NCBI GenBank assembly: GCA_026647295.1
Contig: JAPKHB010000012.1
Coordinates: 1 to 24,941, forward strand
Direction of reading: 5' to 3'
DNA: 24,941 bases
DNA from: Planctomycetota bacterium
GTDB lineage: Bacteria; Planctomycetota; PLA2; JAEUHO01
The notes beneath the pieces were generated by a model. That model saw only the letters and a program-made list of their open reading frames with translations. It was not told where the DNA came from and made no database searches. The position numbers were made by a program, and so were the translations under genes. How positions within the stretch are numbered: the first letter of the stretch is position 1; each line of letters begins with the position of its first letter. Of this stretch, positions 1 through 8,373 are shown one piece after another.

Positions 1-1
1 G

Positions 2-436
2 GGCGGGGCGACCGCGGTGGCGGCGTCGCCGGGCGGCGATCGGCTGGCCTCGGTGGGCGCGGACGGGTCGCTGAAGCTCTGGAAGACCGACGGCGGGGCG
101 CCGATCGCGGCGTGGTCCCTGTCGACGGCGCCGCTGCGCGCGGTCGCGTTCGATCCGGCGGGGGAGATGGTCGCGGCGGCCGGCGACGACGGCGTGGTCC
201 GAGTGATCACGTTGTCGACGGGGCTCGGGGCGGAGGGCGCCGGAGGCGACCCGGAGCCCCGAATGTCGAACGCGTTCCGCTCACCGGGACGGGTCGGCCG
301 GGCGGCCGCGTCACGCGGCGCGCGGCGCCGGGACCGAGATCTTCTTCCTCGCGGCGGGCCGGCGGGATGCCGGGACCCTCGTCGGCGATGCGCACGATGC
401 CCCGGCGCCCGTCGCGGCGCACCTGGACCCGGATGA
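2..436 (+). pseudogene. WD40-repeat protein, 3' fragment (5' end outside window, C-terminus disrupted)
   Basis: The open frame runs in from the left edge with no start in view. It shows about one and a half WD40 blades: a DRLASVGADGSLKLWK block followed by a second blade containing AVAFDPAGEMVAAAGDDGVVRV. These match the usual S/A-x-D-G-x-x-x-x-W/I pattern of beta-propeller scaffolds. WD40-like character stops near position 226, after an ITLSTG segment. The rest of the frame, to the stop at 434-436, is Arg/Gly/Pro-rich shadow sequence lying antisense over a convergent histidine kinase. A 230-bp antisense coding overlap is implausible, so the true end is probably near 226-300 or has been lost. 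What else the protein carried cannot be seen from this fragment. I am confident of the repeat family but not of the 3' end. Confidence 0.55.
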
Positions 437-1502
437 CCCCCTTGCCGTCCTGGGCCTGGGCCGCGTTGAGCAGGAGGTTGATGAGCGCCTGGCGGAGCGG
501 CTCGGCCTGGACCAGCACCCGCACCTCGTCGGCCCCGAGCTCCGTCTCGATGCGCACCTCGTCAAAGAGCGGGTCGGTGCGCAGCGAGGCGACGGTGGCC
601 TCGACCATCCCGCGCAGGTCCACGGCCTCGGTCTCGTGGCGCAAGGGGCGGGCCAGGAAGAGGGTGAACTCGAGCAACTTCGTGAGGTGCTTGAGCCGCT
701 CGCGCGCCAGGGCCACGATCTGCGCGCGTTCCCCCGGCTTCTCCTCCTCCTCCAGCAGGTCGAGCGCGCCGGCGACCGAGGCCACGGGGTTGCGCAGTTC
801 GTGCGCCAGCGTCGCGGCGGTGCGGCCGAGCTCGGCCAGCGAGCGCCGGTGCAGGTCGTCGGCCGAGAGGCCGATCAACGGCTGCGGCAGGAGACACAGC
901 ACCCGCTGACCCTGGGCGTCGGTCCACCACATCGCCAGGCGCGCCCCGTCCAGGTGTTCGACCGGGCGCATGCCGGAACTCTCGTGCAGGAGGCCCTCGC
1001 GCAAGGCCCCCGGGAGGGCCAGGCGGTCAAGCGCGAGCCCTTCGTGCTGGCGCGGCAGGTCGAGCAGGCCGCAGGCGGCGAGGTTGGCCCGGCGCAGGCG
1101 GCCGCCCTGGGGGTCGAGCACGAGCCAGGGGTGGCTCGTGTCGGCCAGGCTGGGCGGTCCCACCGGGGGCGCCGCGGGCGCCTGCGCCCCCTCGGATTCG
1201 CCCAGGACCGCGAGGAGCAGGCGCGGGGAGAGGGGCGCCTGCCACGTGCAGGTGCCGCCCGTGCGCAACGCGGCGAGCAGCCCCCGCCGCGCCGCCTCGC
1301 CGTTCACCCCCGCCCCGCTGCGCTCCAGGTAGAGCGTGGCCGTGCCCGGCGGGGCCGCCAGGAGCGGCACCTCGCGGACGATCCGAAGCGCGCAGCCCCG
1401 CTCCCCCTCGGCGACCGGCTGCACCACGTGGCCGTGGCTCTCGAGCAGTTCGGCCAGGGCCCGTGCCAGGTCTCCGTCCGAGATGGCCAGCGCGATCCTC
1501 AT
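207..1502 (-). CDS. PAS-type sensor histidine kinase with truncated ATPase domain
   Basis: 431 codons. Residues 1-100 resemble a receiver fold (ALAISDGDLARALAELLESHGH) but lack the acidic pair and the phosphoacceptor Asp, so this is probably a pseudo-receiver. Residues 118-210 look like a PAS-type sensor. The DHp helix carries a textbook H-box, LAHELRNP, with His234. The ATPase domain has an N-box (INLLLNAAQA, Asn342/Asn346) and a G1 box (DEGPGIP, 374-380). After about residue 388 (near position 339) the sequence turns into Arg/Pro-rich text, and the F and G2 (GTGLGL) boxes are absent in all three frames. The ATG overlaps the stop of the globin kinase as ATGA, so the pair is translationally coupled. 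As written, the protein lacks the lid-side glycines needed for normal ATP binding. Rearrangement, frameshift or an assembly join at its 3' end is likely. Confidence 0.75.
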   Translation of the reverse strand: MRIALAISDGDLARALAELLESHGHVVQPVAEGERGCALRIVREVPLLAAPPGTATLYLERSGAGVNGEAARRGLLAALRTGGTCTWQAPLSPRLLLAVLGESEGAQAPAAPPVGPPSLADTSHPWLVLDPQGGRLRRANLAACGLLDLPRQHEGLALDRLALPGALREGLLHESSGMRPVEHLDGARLAMWWTDAQGQRVLCLLPQPLIGLSADDLHRRSLAELGRTAATLAHELRNPVASVAGALDLLEEEEKPGERAQIVALARERLKHLTKLLEFTLFLARPLRHETEAVDLRGMVEATVASLRTDPLFDEVRIETELGADEVRVLVQAEPLRQALINLLLNAAQAQDGKGVIRVQVRRDGRRGIVRIADEGPGIPPARREEEDLGPGAARRVTRPPGRPVPVSGTRSTFGAPGRLRRPPPRAPSTT

Positions 1503-2774
1503 CCGACGGTCTCGTGCAGCGGCCCGATCCCCCGGGGGCGCTCCGGGCCGCGGCCGGCGTCGTCCGCAGCGGCGTCGGTCGGGGCGGCCAGTTCGCGGAG
1601 CAGGAGGCGCACGCCCGCGCCCCCCTCCTCCCGGCGCAGCAACTCGATCCGGCCGTCGTGCAACTCGGCGACCAGTTCGCAGAACGAGAGCCCGAGCCCC
1701 GAGCCCAGGGCGAAGATGTCCTGGAACGCCTTGGTCCCCGCCGGCCACCCCGGGCCCTCGTCCAGCACCTCGCACACCAGGGTGGGGCCGTCGCGGCGGC
1801 AGCGGACCTCGATCCGGCCGCCGGCGGCGTGGGTCGCCGCGTTCTGCACCAGTTCCTCGACGGCGAGTTGCACCGCGTCGGCCTGGAGCGTCACGCACAG
1901 GTCGGCGGGCTCCACCGCGACCGACACCGGCGTGCTCGGGTCGGTGCTCACGTTGGCGAGGGCCTGCGCGAGGAGGTCGCGCACCACCACCGGCGCCACC
2001 CGCTGGAGCGGAAAGCGTGCCCGCGCGCTCAAGCGCCGGTCCAGGCGCGCGATCCCCCCGAGCAGGTCGCGCAACTTGACCAGCGCGCCGGCGGCCTGCC
2101 CGGGGCGCGCGGCGGCGAGCTCGACGTAGCACAGCGCCGCCTCGGCCCGGTCCATCAGGGTGAGGGCCATGCGCCGCGCGGCCCGCTCCGCGTACACGGC
2201 GCGGTCGCGCCGCCGGGCCATGGCGCGTTCGCTGCGCCGGTAGGCCTCGATCATCAGGGCGAGTTCCATGTCGAGCGCGAGTTCCACGGCCCGGTGCACG
2301 GCCGCGCGCTGCGCCGGGGCGACGGCCCGGTCGACGTCCGGCCGCACCCGCCGGCGGAGTTGGTCCATGGCGGTGACCATCAGGAAGGCGGGCATGCCGA
2401 TGCGCACGTGCGTCGTGCCGATGGCCTGCCGGGCGTGTTCGTAGCGCTCGTCGAACGGCAGGGTGAACAACTCGTGGAGCCAGGCTTCCAGGCTGCGCTT
2501 GAGCCGCACGACGCGGCCGTCGTCGTCCAAGAGTCGCATCGCCACCGGGTCGCCCAGCAGGTGGGTGTAGAAGTCGTCGACCCAGGCCGCAAAGCAGGGG
2601 GCGAGCGCCCGCGCCGCCCCCCGCAGCGCCTGCTCCTCCGCGGCGCCGAAGCCCAGGCTGCGGCGGATCGCCCCGATGCCGCTCGCCGGGCCCTCCAGCC
2701 CCGTCTCCAGGGCGTCCGTCGGCCCGCCGGACGCCTCGGACGTGGGCGGCGGACGCTGGCGGGTCGGGGTGGGG

Positions 2775-2785
<11 letters not shown>
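1499..2785 (-). CDS. Globin-coupled sensor histidine kinase-like protein (heme/O2 sensor)
   Basis: 428 aa, cytoplasmic, with no membrane segment. Residues about 42-185 match the globin-coupled sensor fold: a WVDDFYTHLL helix (Tyr73 at the usual distal B-helix position) and TTHVRIGMP, giving proximal heme ligand His126 in the family's H-x-R-I-G-x-P setting. A helical linker leads to a HATPase domain with N-box EELVQNAATHA (307-317), G1 box DEGPGWP (342-348) and G2 box GSGLGL (361-366). Between residues 165 and 318, where the phosphoacceptor should lie, there is no histidine at all, so normal cis autophosphorylation looks impossible. The start overlaps the upstream response regulator by 11 bp, and the stop overlaps the next kinase as ATGA. 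By family knowledge it should bind heme and sense O2, NO or redox state, and feed the sigma-54 regulator of the same operon. Confidence 0.88.
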
Positions 2786-4145
<1,360 letters not shown>

Positions 4146-4193
4146 GGCGGTCTCCCAGCGCGCGGCCCCGGTCAGGGGCGCCGCCCTTCCTTG

Positions 4194-4208
4194 GCAAACC
4201 CCGGGCCG
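4194..4208 (-). promoter_or_regulatory. Candidate sigma-54 promoter for the sensor/regulator operon
   Basis: Read on the - strand, the element CGGCCCGGGGTTTGC has GG (-24) at 4207-4206, ten bases, then GC (-12) at 4195-4194, with a good TTTGC block. It matches about 9 of 12 informative consensus positions. A start site near 4182 would give a leader of roughly 37 bases to the GTG at 4145. GG-N10-GC is common by chance in DNA this rich in GC, so the TTTGC block and the position carry most of the weight. Confidence 0.4.
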
Positions 4209-4257
4209 CGCCCAGGGGCCGGCCTTCTGCCCCCGGCGAAGGGGGCGGCGGGGACCC

Positions 4258-4286
4258 TTGCGCAGGATATGCGGAAAATTGCGCAG
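4258..4286. promoter_or_regulatory. Tandem TTGCGCAG repeat, candidate activator-binding site (UAS)
   Basis: Two identical octamers, TTGCGCAG at 4258-4265 and 4279-4286, start exactly 21 bp apart, which is two helical turns. Each contains the palindrome TGCGCA, and the spacer between them is unusually AT-rich for this genome. The pair lies about 109 bp upstream of the + strand sigma-54-like element and about 51 bp from the - strand one. That is the usual place for enhancer sites of NtrC-type activators, and such an activator is encoded next door. Binding is inferred. Confidence 0.5.
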
Positions 4287-4393
4287 AACCGGGGGTGGAC
4301 CGGGCCGGGCTGGGGACCCACGCCCACGAATCCGGAACCGCTGGGCCCATCCGGGTGGGGGCCCCGCCCCGGAACCCGGTTCGCCGGACCCGG

Positions 4394-4414
4394 CGGCACG
4401 CCGTTGGCTATAGT
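4394..4414 (+). promoter_or_regulatory. Candidate sigma-54 promoter (overlapping a -10-like TATAGT) for the CBS gene
   Basis: GGCACG begins with GG at 4395-4396, and exactly ten bases later comes GC at 4407-4408 (context GTTGGCT). This matches 10 of 12 informative positions of the sigma-54 consensus TGGCACG-N4-TTGCW. The predicted start near 4420 leaves a leader of about 45 bases to the ATG at 4465. A competing reading is the sigma-70-like -10 hexamer TATAGT at 4409-4414, which overlaps it and resembles hexamers upstream of other genes here. Confidence 0.5.
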
Positions 4415-4464
4415 GCCCCCGCGCGCGGCCCTGTCCGTCCCCTTTCGCGCGCCCGGAGAAGCCG

Positions 4465-4977
4465 ATGCCCCAGCCGATCCCCCCCGCCCTGCGCCCCAGC
4501 GTGGAGCGCTGGGCCCTGGTCACGGCGCGCGACATCATGCGCTCCCAGGTGGTCACGGTGTCCTATGCCGATCCCCTCTCCGAGGTCGAGCGCGTGCTGG
4601 GCGAGCACCGCATCAGCGGGGCGCCCGTCGTGGACGCGGCGGGGCGCATCGTCGGGGTGGTCTCGATCAAGGACCTGATCGAGCGCTACGCCGAGGACCC
4701 GGACAGCCACCCGCGTCGCGGCCACGGCTACTACCACATGTCCTCCGAGGAACTGGACGACGAGGACTACGACTCCTTCGAGGTACCGGAGGAGGCCGAG
4801 GAGACGGCGGCCGACGTGATGACCTCCGAGGTCTACAGCGTCCCGGCGAGCGCCAGCCTCAAGGAGATCGCCGCCGCCATGGCCCGCCACCGCGTCCACC
4901 GCGTCCTGGTCGAGGACCAGGGGCGCCACGTGGGCCTGATCTCCACGATGGAGATCCTCGAGTGTTTGAGCGCCTAG
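4465..4977 (+). CDS. CBS-domain pair protein
   Basis: 170 aa, soluble. The first CBS motif (about 20-75) reads ARDIMRSQVVTVSYADPLSEV, then ISGAPVVDAAGRIVGVVSIKDLI. The second (about 114-168) reads AADVMTSEVYSVPASASLKEI, then HRVHRVLVEDQGRHVGLIS. Between them is a 35-residue acidic insert (DDEDYDSFEVPEEAEE) that lengthens the usual two-CBS unit. CBS pairs bind adenine nucleotides and act as energy-state sensors; stand-alone versions occur in hypoxia regulons, such as mycobacterial Hrp1. It is the first gene rightward of the divergent sigma-54/UAS region and is followed after 100 bp by a universal stress protein, so it is the leading candidate target of the neighbouring oxygen-sensing system. 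The actual ligand is unknown. Confidence 0.9.
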   Translation: MPQPIPPALRPSVERWALVTARDIMRSQVVTVSYADPLSEVERVLGEHRISGAPVVDAAGRIVGVVSIKDLIERYAEDPDSHPRRGHGYYHMSSEELDDEDYDSFEVPEEAEETAADVMTSEVYSVPASASLKEIAAAMARHRVHRVLVEDQGRHVGLISTMEILECLSA

Positions 4978-5077
4978 CCCGCCCCATGGATGAAGGCGTG
5001 GCCGCGCCGGTTCGTACACGGGTCGGGCTACCCCGCCCCGGGCCGGACGGGGCCGGCCGGCCCCAGGGAGGTTCGCC

Positions 5078-5554
5078 GTGAAGATTCCCGCCTCCAGCGT
5101 CGTCTGCCCCACGGACGTCTCGCGCATCGGCAACCTCGCCGTGCCCGTCGCCTACCGGCTGTGCGCGGACGGCGGCACCGTCCACCTCCTGCACGTCTGT
5201 GAGCCGCCGTACCTGGGCAACCCCCTCTACGGACCGTACGTGCAGGGGTACGTGCCCACGCCGGAAGACACGCAGAAGGGCGAGCAGGCGATCCTCGACC
5301 AGATCAAGCGCCTCACGCCGCCCGAGGCGCTCGCCCGCGGGATCCGCACCCAGGTGCACATGGTCCGCGGCATCGAGGTCGCCCGTCTGATCGTCGAGCA
5401 GGCGGGCGCGCTGGGCGCAGACGCCATCGTGCTGGGCACGCGCGGGCGCACGGGCTTGGGCCGCATCCTGATGGGGTCGGTGGCCACGGACGTCGTCAAG
5501 CAGCAGTCCGTGCCCGTGGTCCTAGTGCATCACGACCTCAAGGAGTCCCGCTAG
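5078..5554 (+). CDS. Universal stress protein (UspA family)
   Basis: 158 aa, a single Usp domain. The N-terminus has a hydrophobic strand followed by PTDVS (VVCPTDVSRIGNLAVPVA). The ATP-binding signature G-x2-G-x9-G-S is complete: Gly120, Gly123, Gly133 and Ser134 in the stretch from GTRGRTG to LMGSVA. This places it with the nucleotide-binding subgroup. The GTG start is supported by AGGGAGG six bases upstream, and no better ATG exists. It lies downstream of the CBS gene on the same strand, and CBS/USP pairing is typical of low-oxygen or dormancy regulons. The partner and exact role are not visible. Confidence 0.92.
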   Translation: MKIPASSVVCPTDVSRIGNLAVPVAYRLCADGGTVHLLHVCEPPYLGNPLYGPYVQGYVPTPEDTQKGEQAILDQIKRLTPPEALARGIRTQVHMVRGIEVARLIVEQAGALGADAIVLGTRGRTGLGRILMGSVATDVVKQQSVPVVLVHHDLKESR

Positions 5555-5594
5555 CCGCGCGGGCGCCGGGGGCCGCCCCGGCCCGTCCGCGCGG
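5555..5594 (+). other. Strong hairpin between the USP gene and the 64-aa gene
   Basis: An inner stem GCCGGGG/CCCCGGC (5565-5571 with 5576-5582, loop GCCG) is nested in an outer stem CCGCGCGG/CCGCGCGG (5555-5562 with 5587-5594). No T-tract follows, so it is more likely an mRNA-stabilising or attenuating structure than a classical intrinsic terminator. It begins directly after the USP stop codon. Confidence 0.5.
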
Positions 5595-5616
5595 GGCCCG
5601 CGAAGGGAGCCCGTCC

Positions 5617-5811
5617 ATGGAGCGCCGTCTGGAGGAGTTGCTGGACCTGGCCGAGCGCATCCTCCGGGAGCGGCGCGCCCCCACCGAGGCCGAGCGCGCG
5701 CGCTTCCTCGCCCTCAAGGACGAGGTGCAGCGCGCCACGGCCCCCTGGCGCGAGCGCTTTGCCGACCTGGTGGACCGCTTCGCCGCCGCGCTCGAAGGCA
5801 TCGGCCTTTGA
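5617..5811 (+). CDS. Small helical protein of unknown function (64 aa)
   Basis: I do not recognise a family. The ATG at 5617 has a GAAGGGAG ribosome-binding site at good spacing, and the frame closes with TGA. The sequence is almost entirely charged amphipathic helix: an MERRLEELLDLAERILRER helix, a short turn at APTEAE, then a long helix ending FADLVDRFAAALEGIGL. There is no cysteine, signal peptide or membrane segment. Heptad-like Leu/Ala spacing suggests a helical hairpin that dimerises or binds a partner. It sits between the USP and PRPP synthetase genes in the putative stress regulon, so a role there is inferred only from position. Confidence 0.72.
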   Translation: MERRLEELLDLAERILRERRAPTEAERARFLALKDEVQRATAPWRERFADLVDRFAAALEGIGL

Positions 5812-5917
5812 CGGGGGCGGGGGGGAGCGCGCCGCGATCCGTGGGCACCCCGACATACGCCTCGAAGCGCCGTCACCGTCCGGGCACCACCCGGAGGGTC
5901 CCAGGCCGCCCCGCGCC

Positions 5918-6838
5918 GTGACCTCCGCGCTGTTCGGCTTTCCGGAGGCGCGGGACCTCGCAGCGGCCACGGCGCGCGCCCTGGACGTCCCGTGCCTCAA
6001 GGTCGCGGTGCGCCACTTCCCGGACGGGGAGAGCCTCGTCCGCCTTGCGCCGGAGCCCTTCGCGGGGCGGGCCATCGTCCTGCGCAGCCTCGCCGACCCC
6101 AACCGCACGCTCGTCGAGTTGCTGCTCGCGCTCGGCACGTTGCGCCGGCGCGGGGCGCGCGAGGTGTGGCTCGTCGCGCCCTACCTGTGCTACATGCGCC
6201 AGGACGCGGAGTTCGAGCCCGGCCAGGCGGTGAGCCAGGCGCTGGTGGCCGGGTGGATCGGCCGGGAGGTCGACCGCCTGTACACCTTCGACGCCCACCT
6301 CCACCGCACGCGGTCGCTCGAGGCCCTGTTCCGGATCCCGGCCCGCAACCTGAGCGCCGCGCCCCTGATCGCGGGGGCGGTGCGCGCGTGGGGCGCCACC
6401 GAGGTGCTGGGGCCCGACGAGGAGAGCCGCCAGTGGTGCGCCCAGGTCGCGGCCGCCGCAGGCGCGCGCCTCGTCGTCGCGCGCAAGCAGCGCCGGGGCG
6501 ACCGTGAGGTGACGGTGACCCTGCCCGAGGGCCTGGACCTCGCGGGTCGGCGCGTGGCGGTCGTGGACGACCTGGCGAGCACCGGGGGGAGCCTCGTGGC
6601 GCTCCTCGAACAGGTCCGGCGCCAGCGACCGGCCGGCGTGCGCGTCTTCGTCACCCACGCGCTGCTGGGGCCCGCGGACCTGGACCGCCTGCGCGCGGCG
6701 GGGGCCGACGCCTTCGTCTCGACCAACAGCGTGCCGCATCCGACCAACCGCCTCGACCTCGCCCCGCTGCTGGCCGAGGCCTTGGCCGCCGACCTGCGGG
6801 AGGGGCCCTTGGGCGGCGCCCCGGAGGCCGCGCCGTGA
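5918..6838 (+). CDS. prs: Ribose-phosphate pyrophosphokinase (PRPP synthetase family)
   Basis: 306 aa, normal family length. Motifs in order are HFPDGES (33-39); YLCYMRQD (89-96), equivalent to the Y-x-P-Y-x-R-Q-D ATP-site motif; FDAHLHR (124-130), with the metal-binding Asp/His; GPDEESRQW (165-173); and the PRPP loop VVDDLASTGGS (215-225). It should transfer pyrophosphate from ATP to ribose 5-phosphate. The start is a GTG at 5918, the first codon giving a natural N-terminus (SALFGFPEARDLAAATA). The only Shine-Dalgarno-like GGAGGG lies rather far upstream, so the start is moderately sure. Its stop overlaps the next gene's GTG as GTGA, so the two are coupled. It looks like the divergent form found next to phosphorylase genes, not the main housekeeping Prs, and may serve nucleotide salvage. 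Confidence 0.88.
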   Translation: MTSALFGFPEARDLAAATARALDVPCLKVAVRHFPDGESLVRLAPEPFAGRAIVLRSLADPNRTLVELLLALGTLRRRGAREVWLVAPYLCYMRQDAEFEPGQAVSQALVAGWIGREVDRLYTFDAHLHRTRSLEALFRIPARNLSAAPLIAGAVRAWGATEVLGPDEESRQWCAQVAAAAGARLVVARKQRRGDREVTVTLPEGLDLAGRRVAVVDDLASTGGSLVALLEQVRRQRPAGVRVFVTHALLGPADLDRLRAAGADAFVSTNSVPHPTNRLDLAPLLAEALAADLREGPLGGAPEAAP

Positions 6839-8334
6839 GCCCCGACGGCCTGCGCCTCAAGCCGTTGGCGCTGGACACCTATGGCGAGCGGGTCGTCGTG
6901 GTCCACCGCGAGTGCCCCGCCTTCGCGGTCGAGGGCTTCCAGTCGCTGGCGCGCGTCGACGTGCGGGTCGGGGAGCGCTCGCTGACCGCCGTGCTGGTGC
7001 TCGCCGACGACGAGGCGTTCGTGGGGCGGGAGGAGATCGGCCTGGCCGCGGAGTCGATCGCGGCGCTCGGGGCGGCGCCCGGCGCGGAGGTCGAGATCCG
7101 CCCGCCCCGGCCCATCCGTTCGCTCGGCGCCGTGCGCCGGAAGATCTCGGGCGAAACCCTCGGCGCGGAGGACTACCACGCGATCGTCGCCGAGATCGTC
7201 GCCGGGGCCTACACCAAGACCGAACTCGCGGCCTTCGTCGTCGGCTGCGCGATGGACGGACTGGACCGCGACGAGGTGGTCCACCTCACGCGGGCCATGG
7301 GGCGCGCGGGCCATGCCCTCGCCTGGGACCGCGCGCCGGTCGTGGACAAGCACTGCATCGGCGGGATCCCGGGCAACCGCACCTCGATGATCGTCGTCCC
7401 GATCGTCGCGGCCCACGGCCTCGCCATCCCCAAGACCTCCTCGCGCGCCATCACCTCGCCCGCCGGGACGGCCGACACCATGGAGTGCCTGGCGCGGGTG
7501 GACCTGACCATCGAGGAGATGCAGGACGCCGTGCACCAGCACAACGGCTGCATCTGCTGGGGCGGTGCCGTCAACCTCTCGCCCGCCGACGACATCCTCA
7601 TCTCGGTGGAGCGGCCGCTCGCGCTGGACGCGGAGGGCCAGATGGTGGCCTCCATCCTCTCGAAGAAGCTGGCCGCCGGCTCCACCCACATCCTCCTGGA
7701 CATCCCGGTCGGGCCCACCGCCAAGGTCCGCTCCCACGACCGGGCCGAGCGGCTGCGCAAGCTCTTCCGCTACGTGGCCCACGCGCTGGGCCTGCACCTG
7801 GAGGTCGTGTTCACCGACGGGGCGGGGCCGATCGGCCGGGGCGTGGGCCCCGCGTTGGAGGCGCGCGACGTGCTGCAAGTCCTGCGCACCGACGCCGACG
7901 CGCCGCCCGACCTGCGCGAGAAGTCGCTGCGGCTGGCCGGCCGCGTGCTGGAGTTCGATCCCCAGGTCGAGTGGGGGGCCGGGTACGACCTGGCCCGCCG
8001 CATCCTGGACTCGCACCAGGCCCTGGAGGCGATGGAGGCGATCCGCGCCGCCCAGGGCCGCGCCGAGCCGCCGCCGCCCAGCCCGCTCACCCACGAGGTG
8101 CGCGCCCCCCGGGCGGGGCGCCTCGTCGCGCTGGACAACTTCGTGGTGGCGCGGACCGCGCGCCTGGCCGGGGCGCCGATCGTCCGCGGGGCCGGGGTGG
8201 ACCTCCTGGTGCCGCTCGGGCGGGAGGTCGCCGCGGGCGAGCCGCTGCTGCGCATCCACGCGGCCCGGTCCGTGGACCTGGGCTTTGCGCTCGAGTACTT
8301 CGAAGGACGGCCCGCGAGCCTCGCCCTCGCCTGA
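6835..8334 (+). CDS. AMP/thymidine phosphorylase family enzyme (archaeal-type, about 500 aa)
   Basis: 499 aa with the extra N-terminal domain (about 1-90) typical of the archaeal AMP phosphorylase / bacterial 'thymidine phosphorylase 2' branch, which classical DeoA (about 440 aa) lacks. Visible motifs are KISGETLGAEDYHAIV (103-118), the phosphate-binding DKHCIGGIPGNRTS (171-184) and the family signature SSRAITSPAGTADTMECL (202-219). Members cleave a nucleoside or nucleoside monophosphate with phosphate, giving the free base plus ribose 1-phosphate or ribose 1,5-bisphosphate. Substrate choice cannot be read from sequence alone. The GTG start overlaps the prs stop by 4 bp. With the upstream PRPP synthetase and the downstream RNase, it suggests recycling of RNA-derived nucleotides. 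Confidence 0.9.
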   Translation: MSPDGLRLKPLALDTYGERVVVVHRECPAFAVEGFQSLARVDVRVGERSLTAVLVLADDEAFVGREEIGLAAESIAALGAAPGAEVEIRPPRPIRSLGAVRRKISGETLGAEDYHAIVAEIVAGAYTKTELAAFVVGCAMDGLDRDEVVHLTRAMGRAGHALAWDRAPVVDKHCIGGIPGNRTSMIVVPIVAAHGLAIPKTSSRAITSPAGTADTMECLARVDLTIEEMQDAVHQHNGCICWGGAVNLSPADDILISVERPLALDAEGQMVASILSKKLAAGSTHILLDIPVGPTAKVRSHDRAERLRKLFRYVAHALGLHLEVVFTDGAGPIGRGVGPALEARDVLQVLRTDADAPPDLREKSLRLAGRVLEFDPQVEWGAGYDLARRILDSHQALEAMEAIRAAQGRAEPPPPSPLTHEVRAPRAGRLVALDNFVVARTARLAGAPIVRGAGVDLLVPLGREVAAGEPLLRIHAARSVDLGFALEYFEGRPASLALA

Positions 8335-8361
8335 CCCCCGGGGGTTCGGGGCCCGGCCGGC

Positions 8362-8367
8362 TATCTT
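8362..8367 (+). promoter_or_regulatory. -10-like hexamer TATCTT immediately upstream of the beta-CASP gene
   Basis: TATCTT in the context GGCTATCTTGGGC ends seven bases before the ATG at 8374, and no Shine-Dalgarno sequence lies between. If it is a -10 element, the transcript would start at or next to the ATG, making this mRNA leaderless. The 39-bp gap after the phosphorylase gene also holds the palindrome CCCCCGGGGG. Confidence 0.4.
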
Positions 8368-8373
8368 GGGCTG

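Noticed and set aside
8335..8361. CCCCCGGGGG palindrome as a terminator after the phosphorylase gene
   Set aside because: There is no loop or T-tract; it is a short perfect palindrome in GC-rich DNA and not a convincing terminator.
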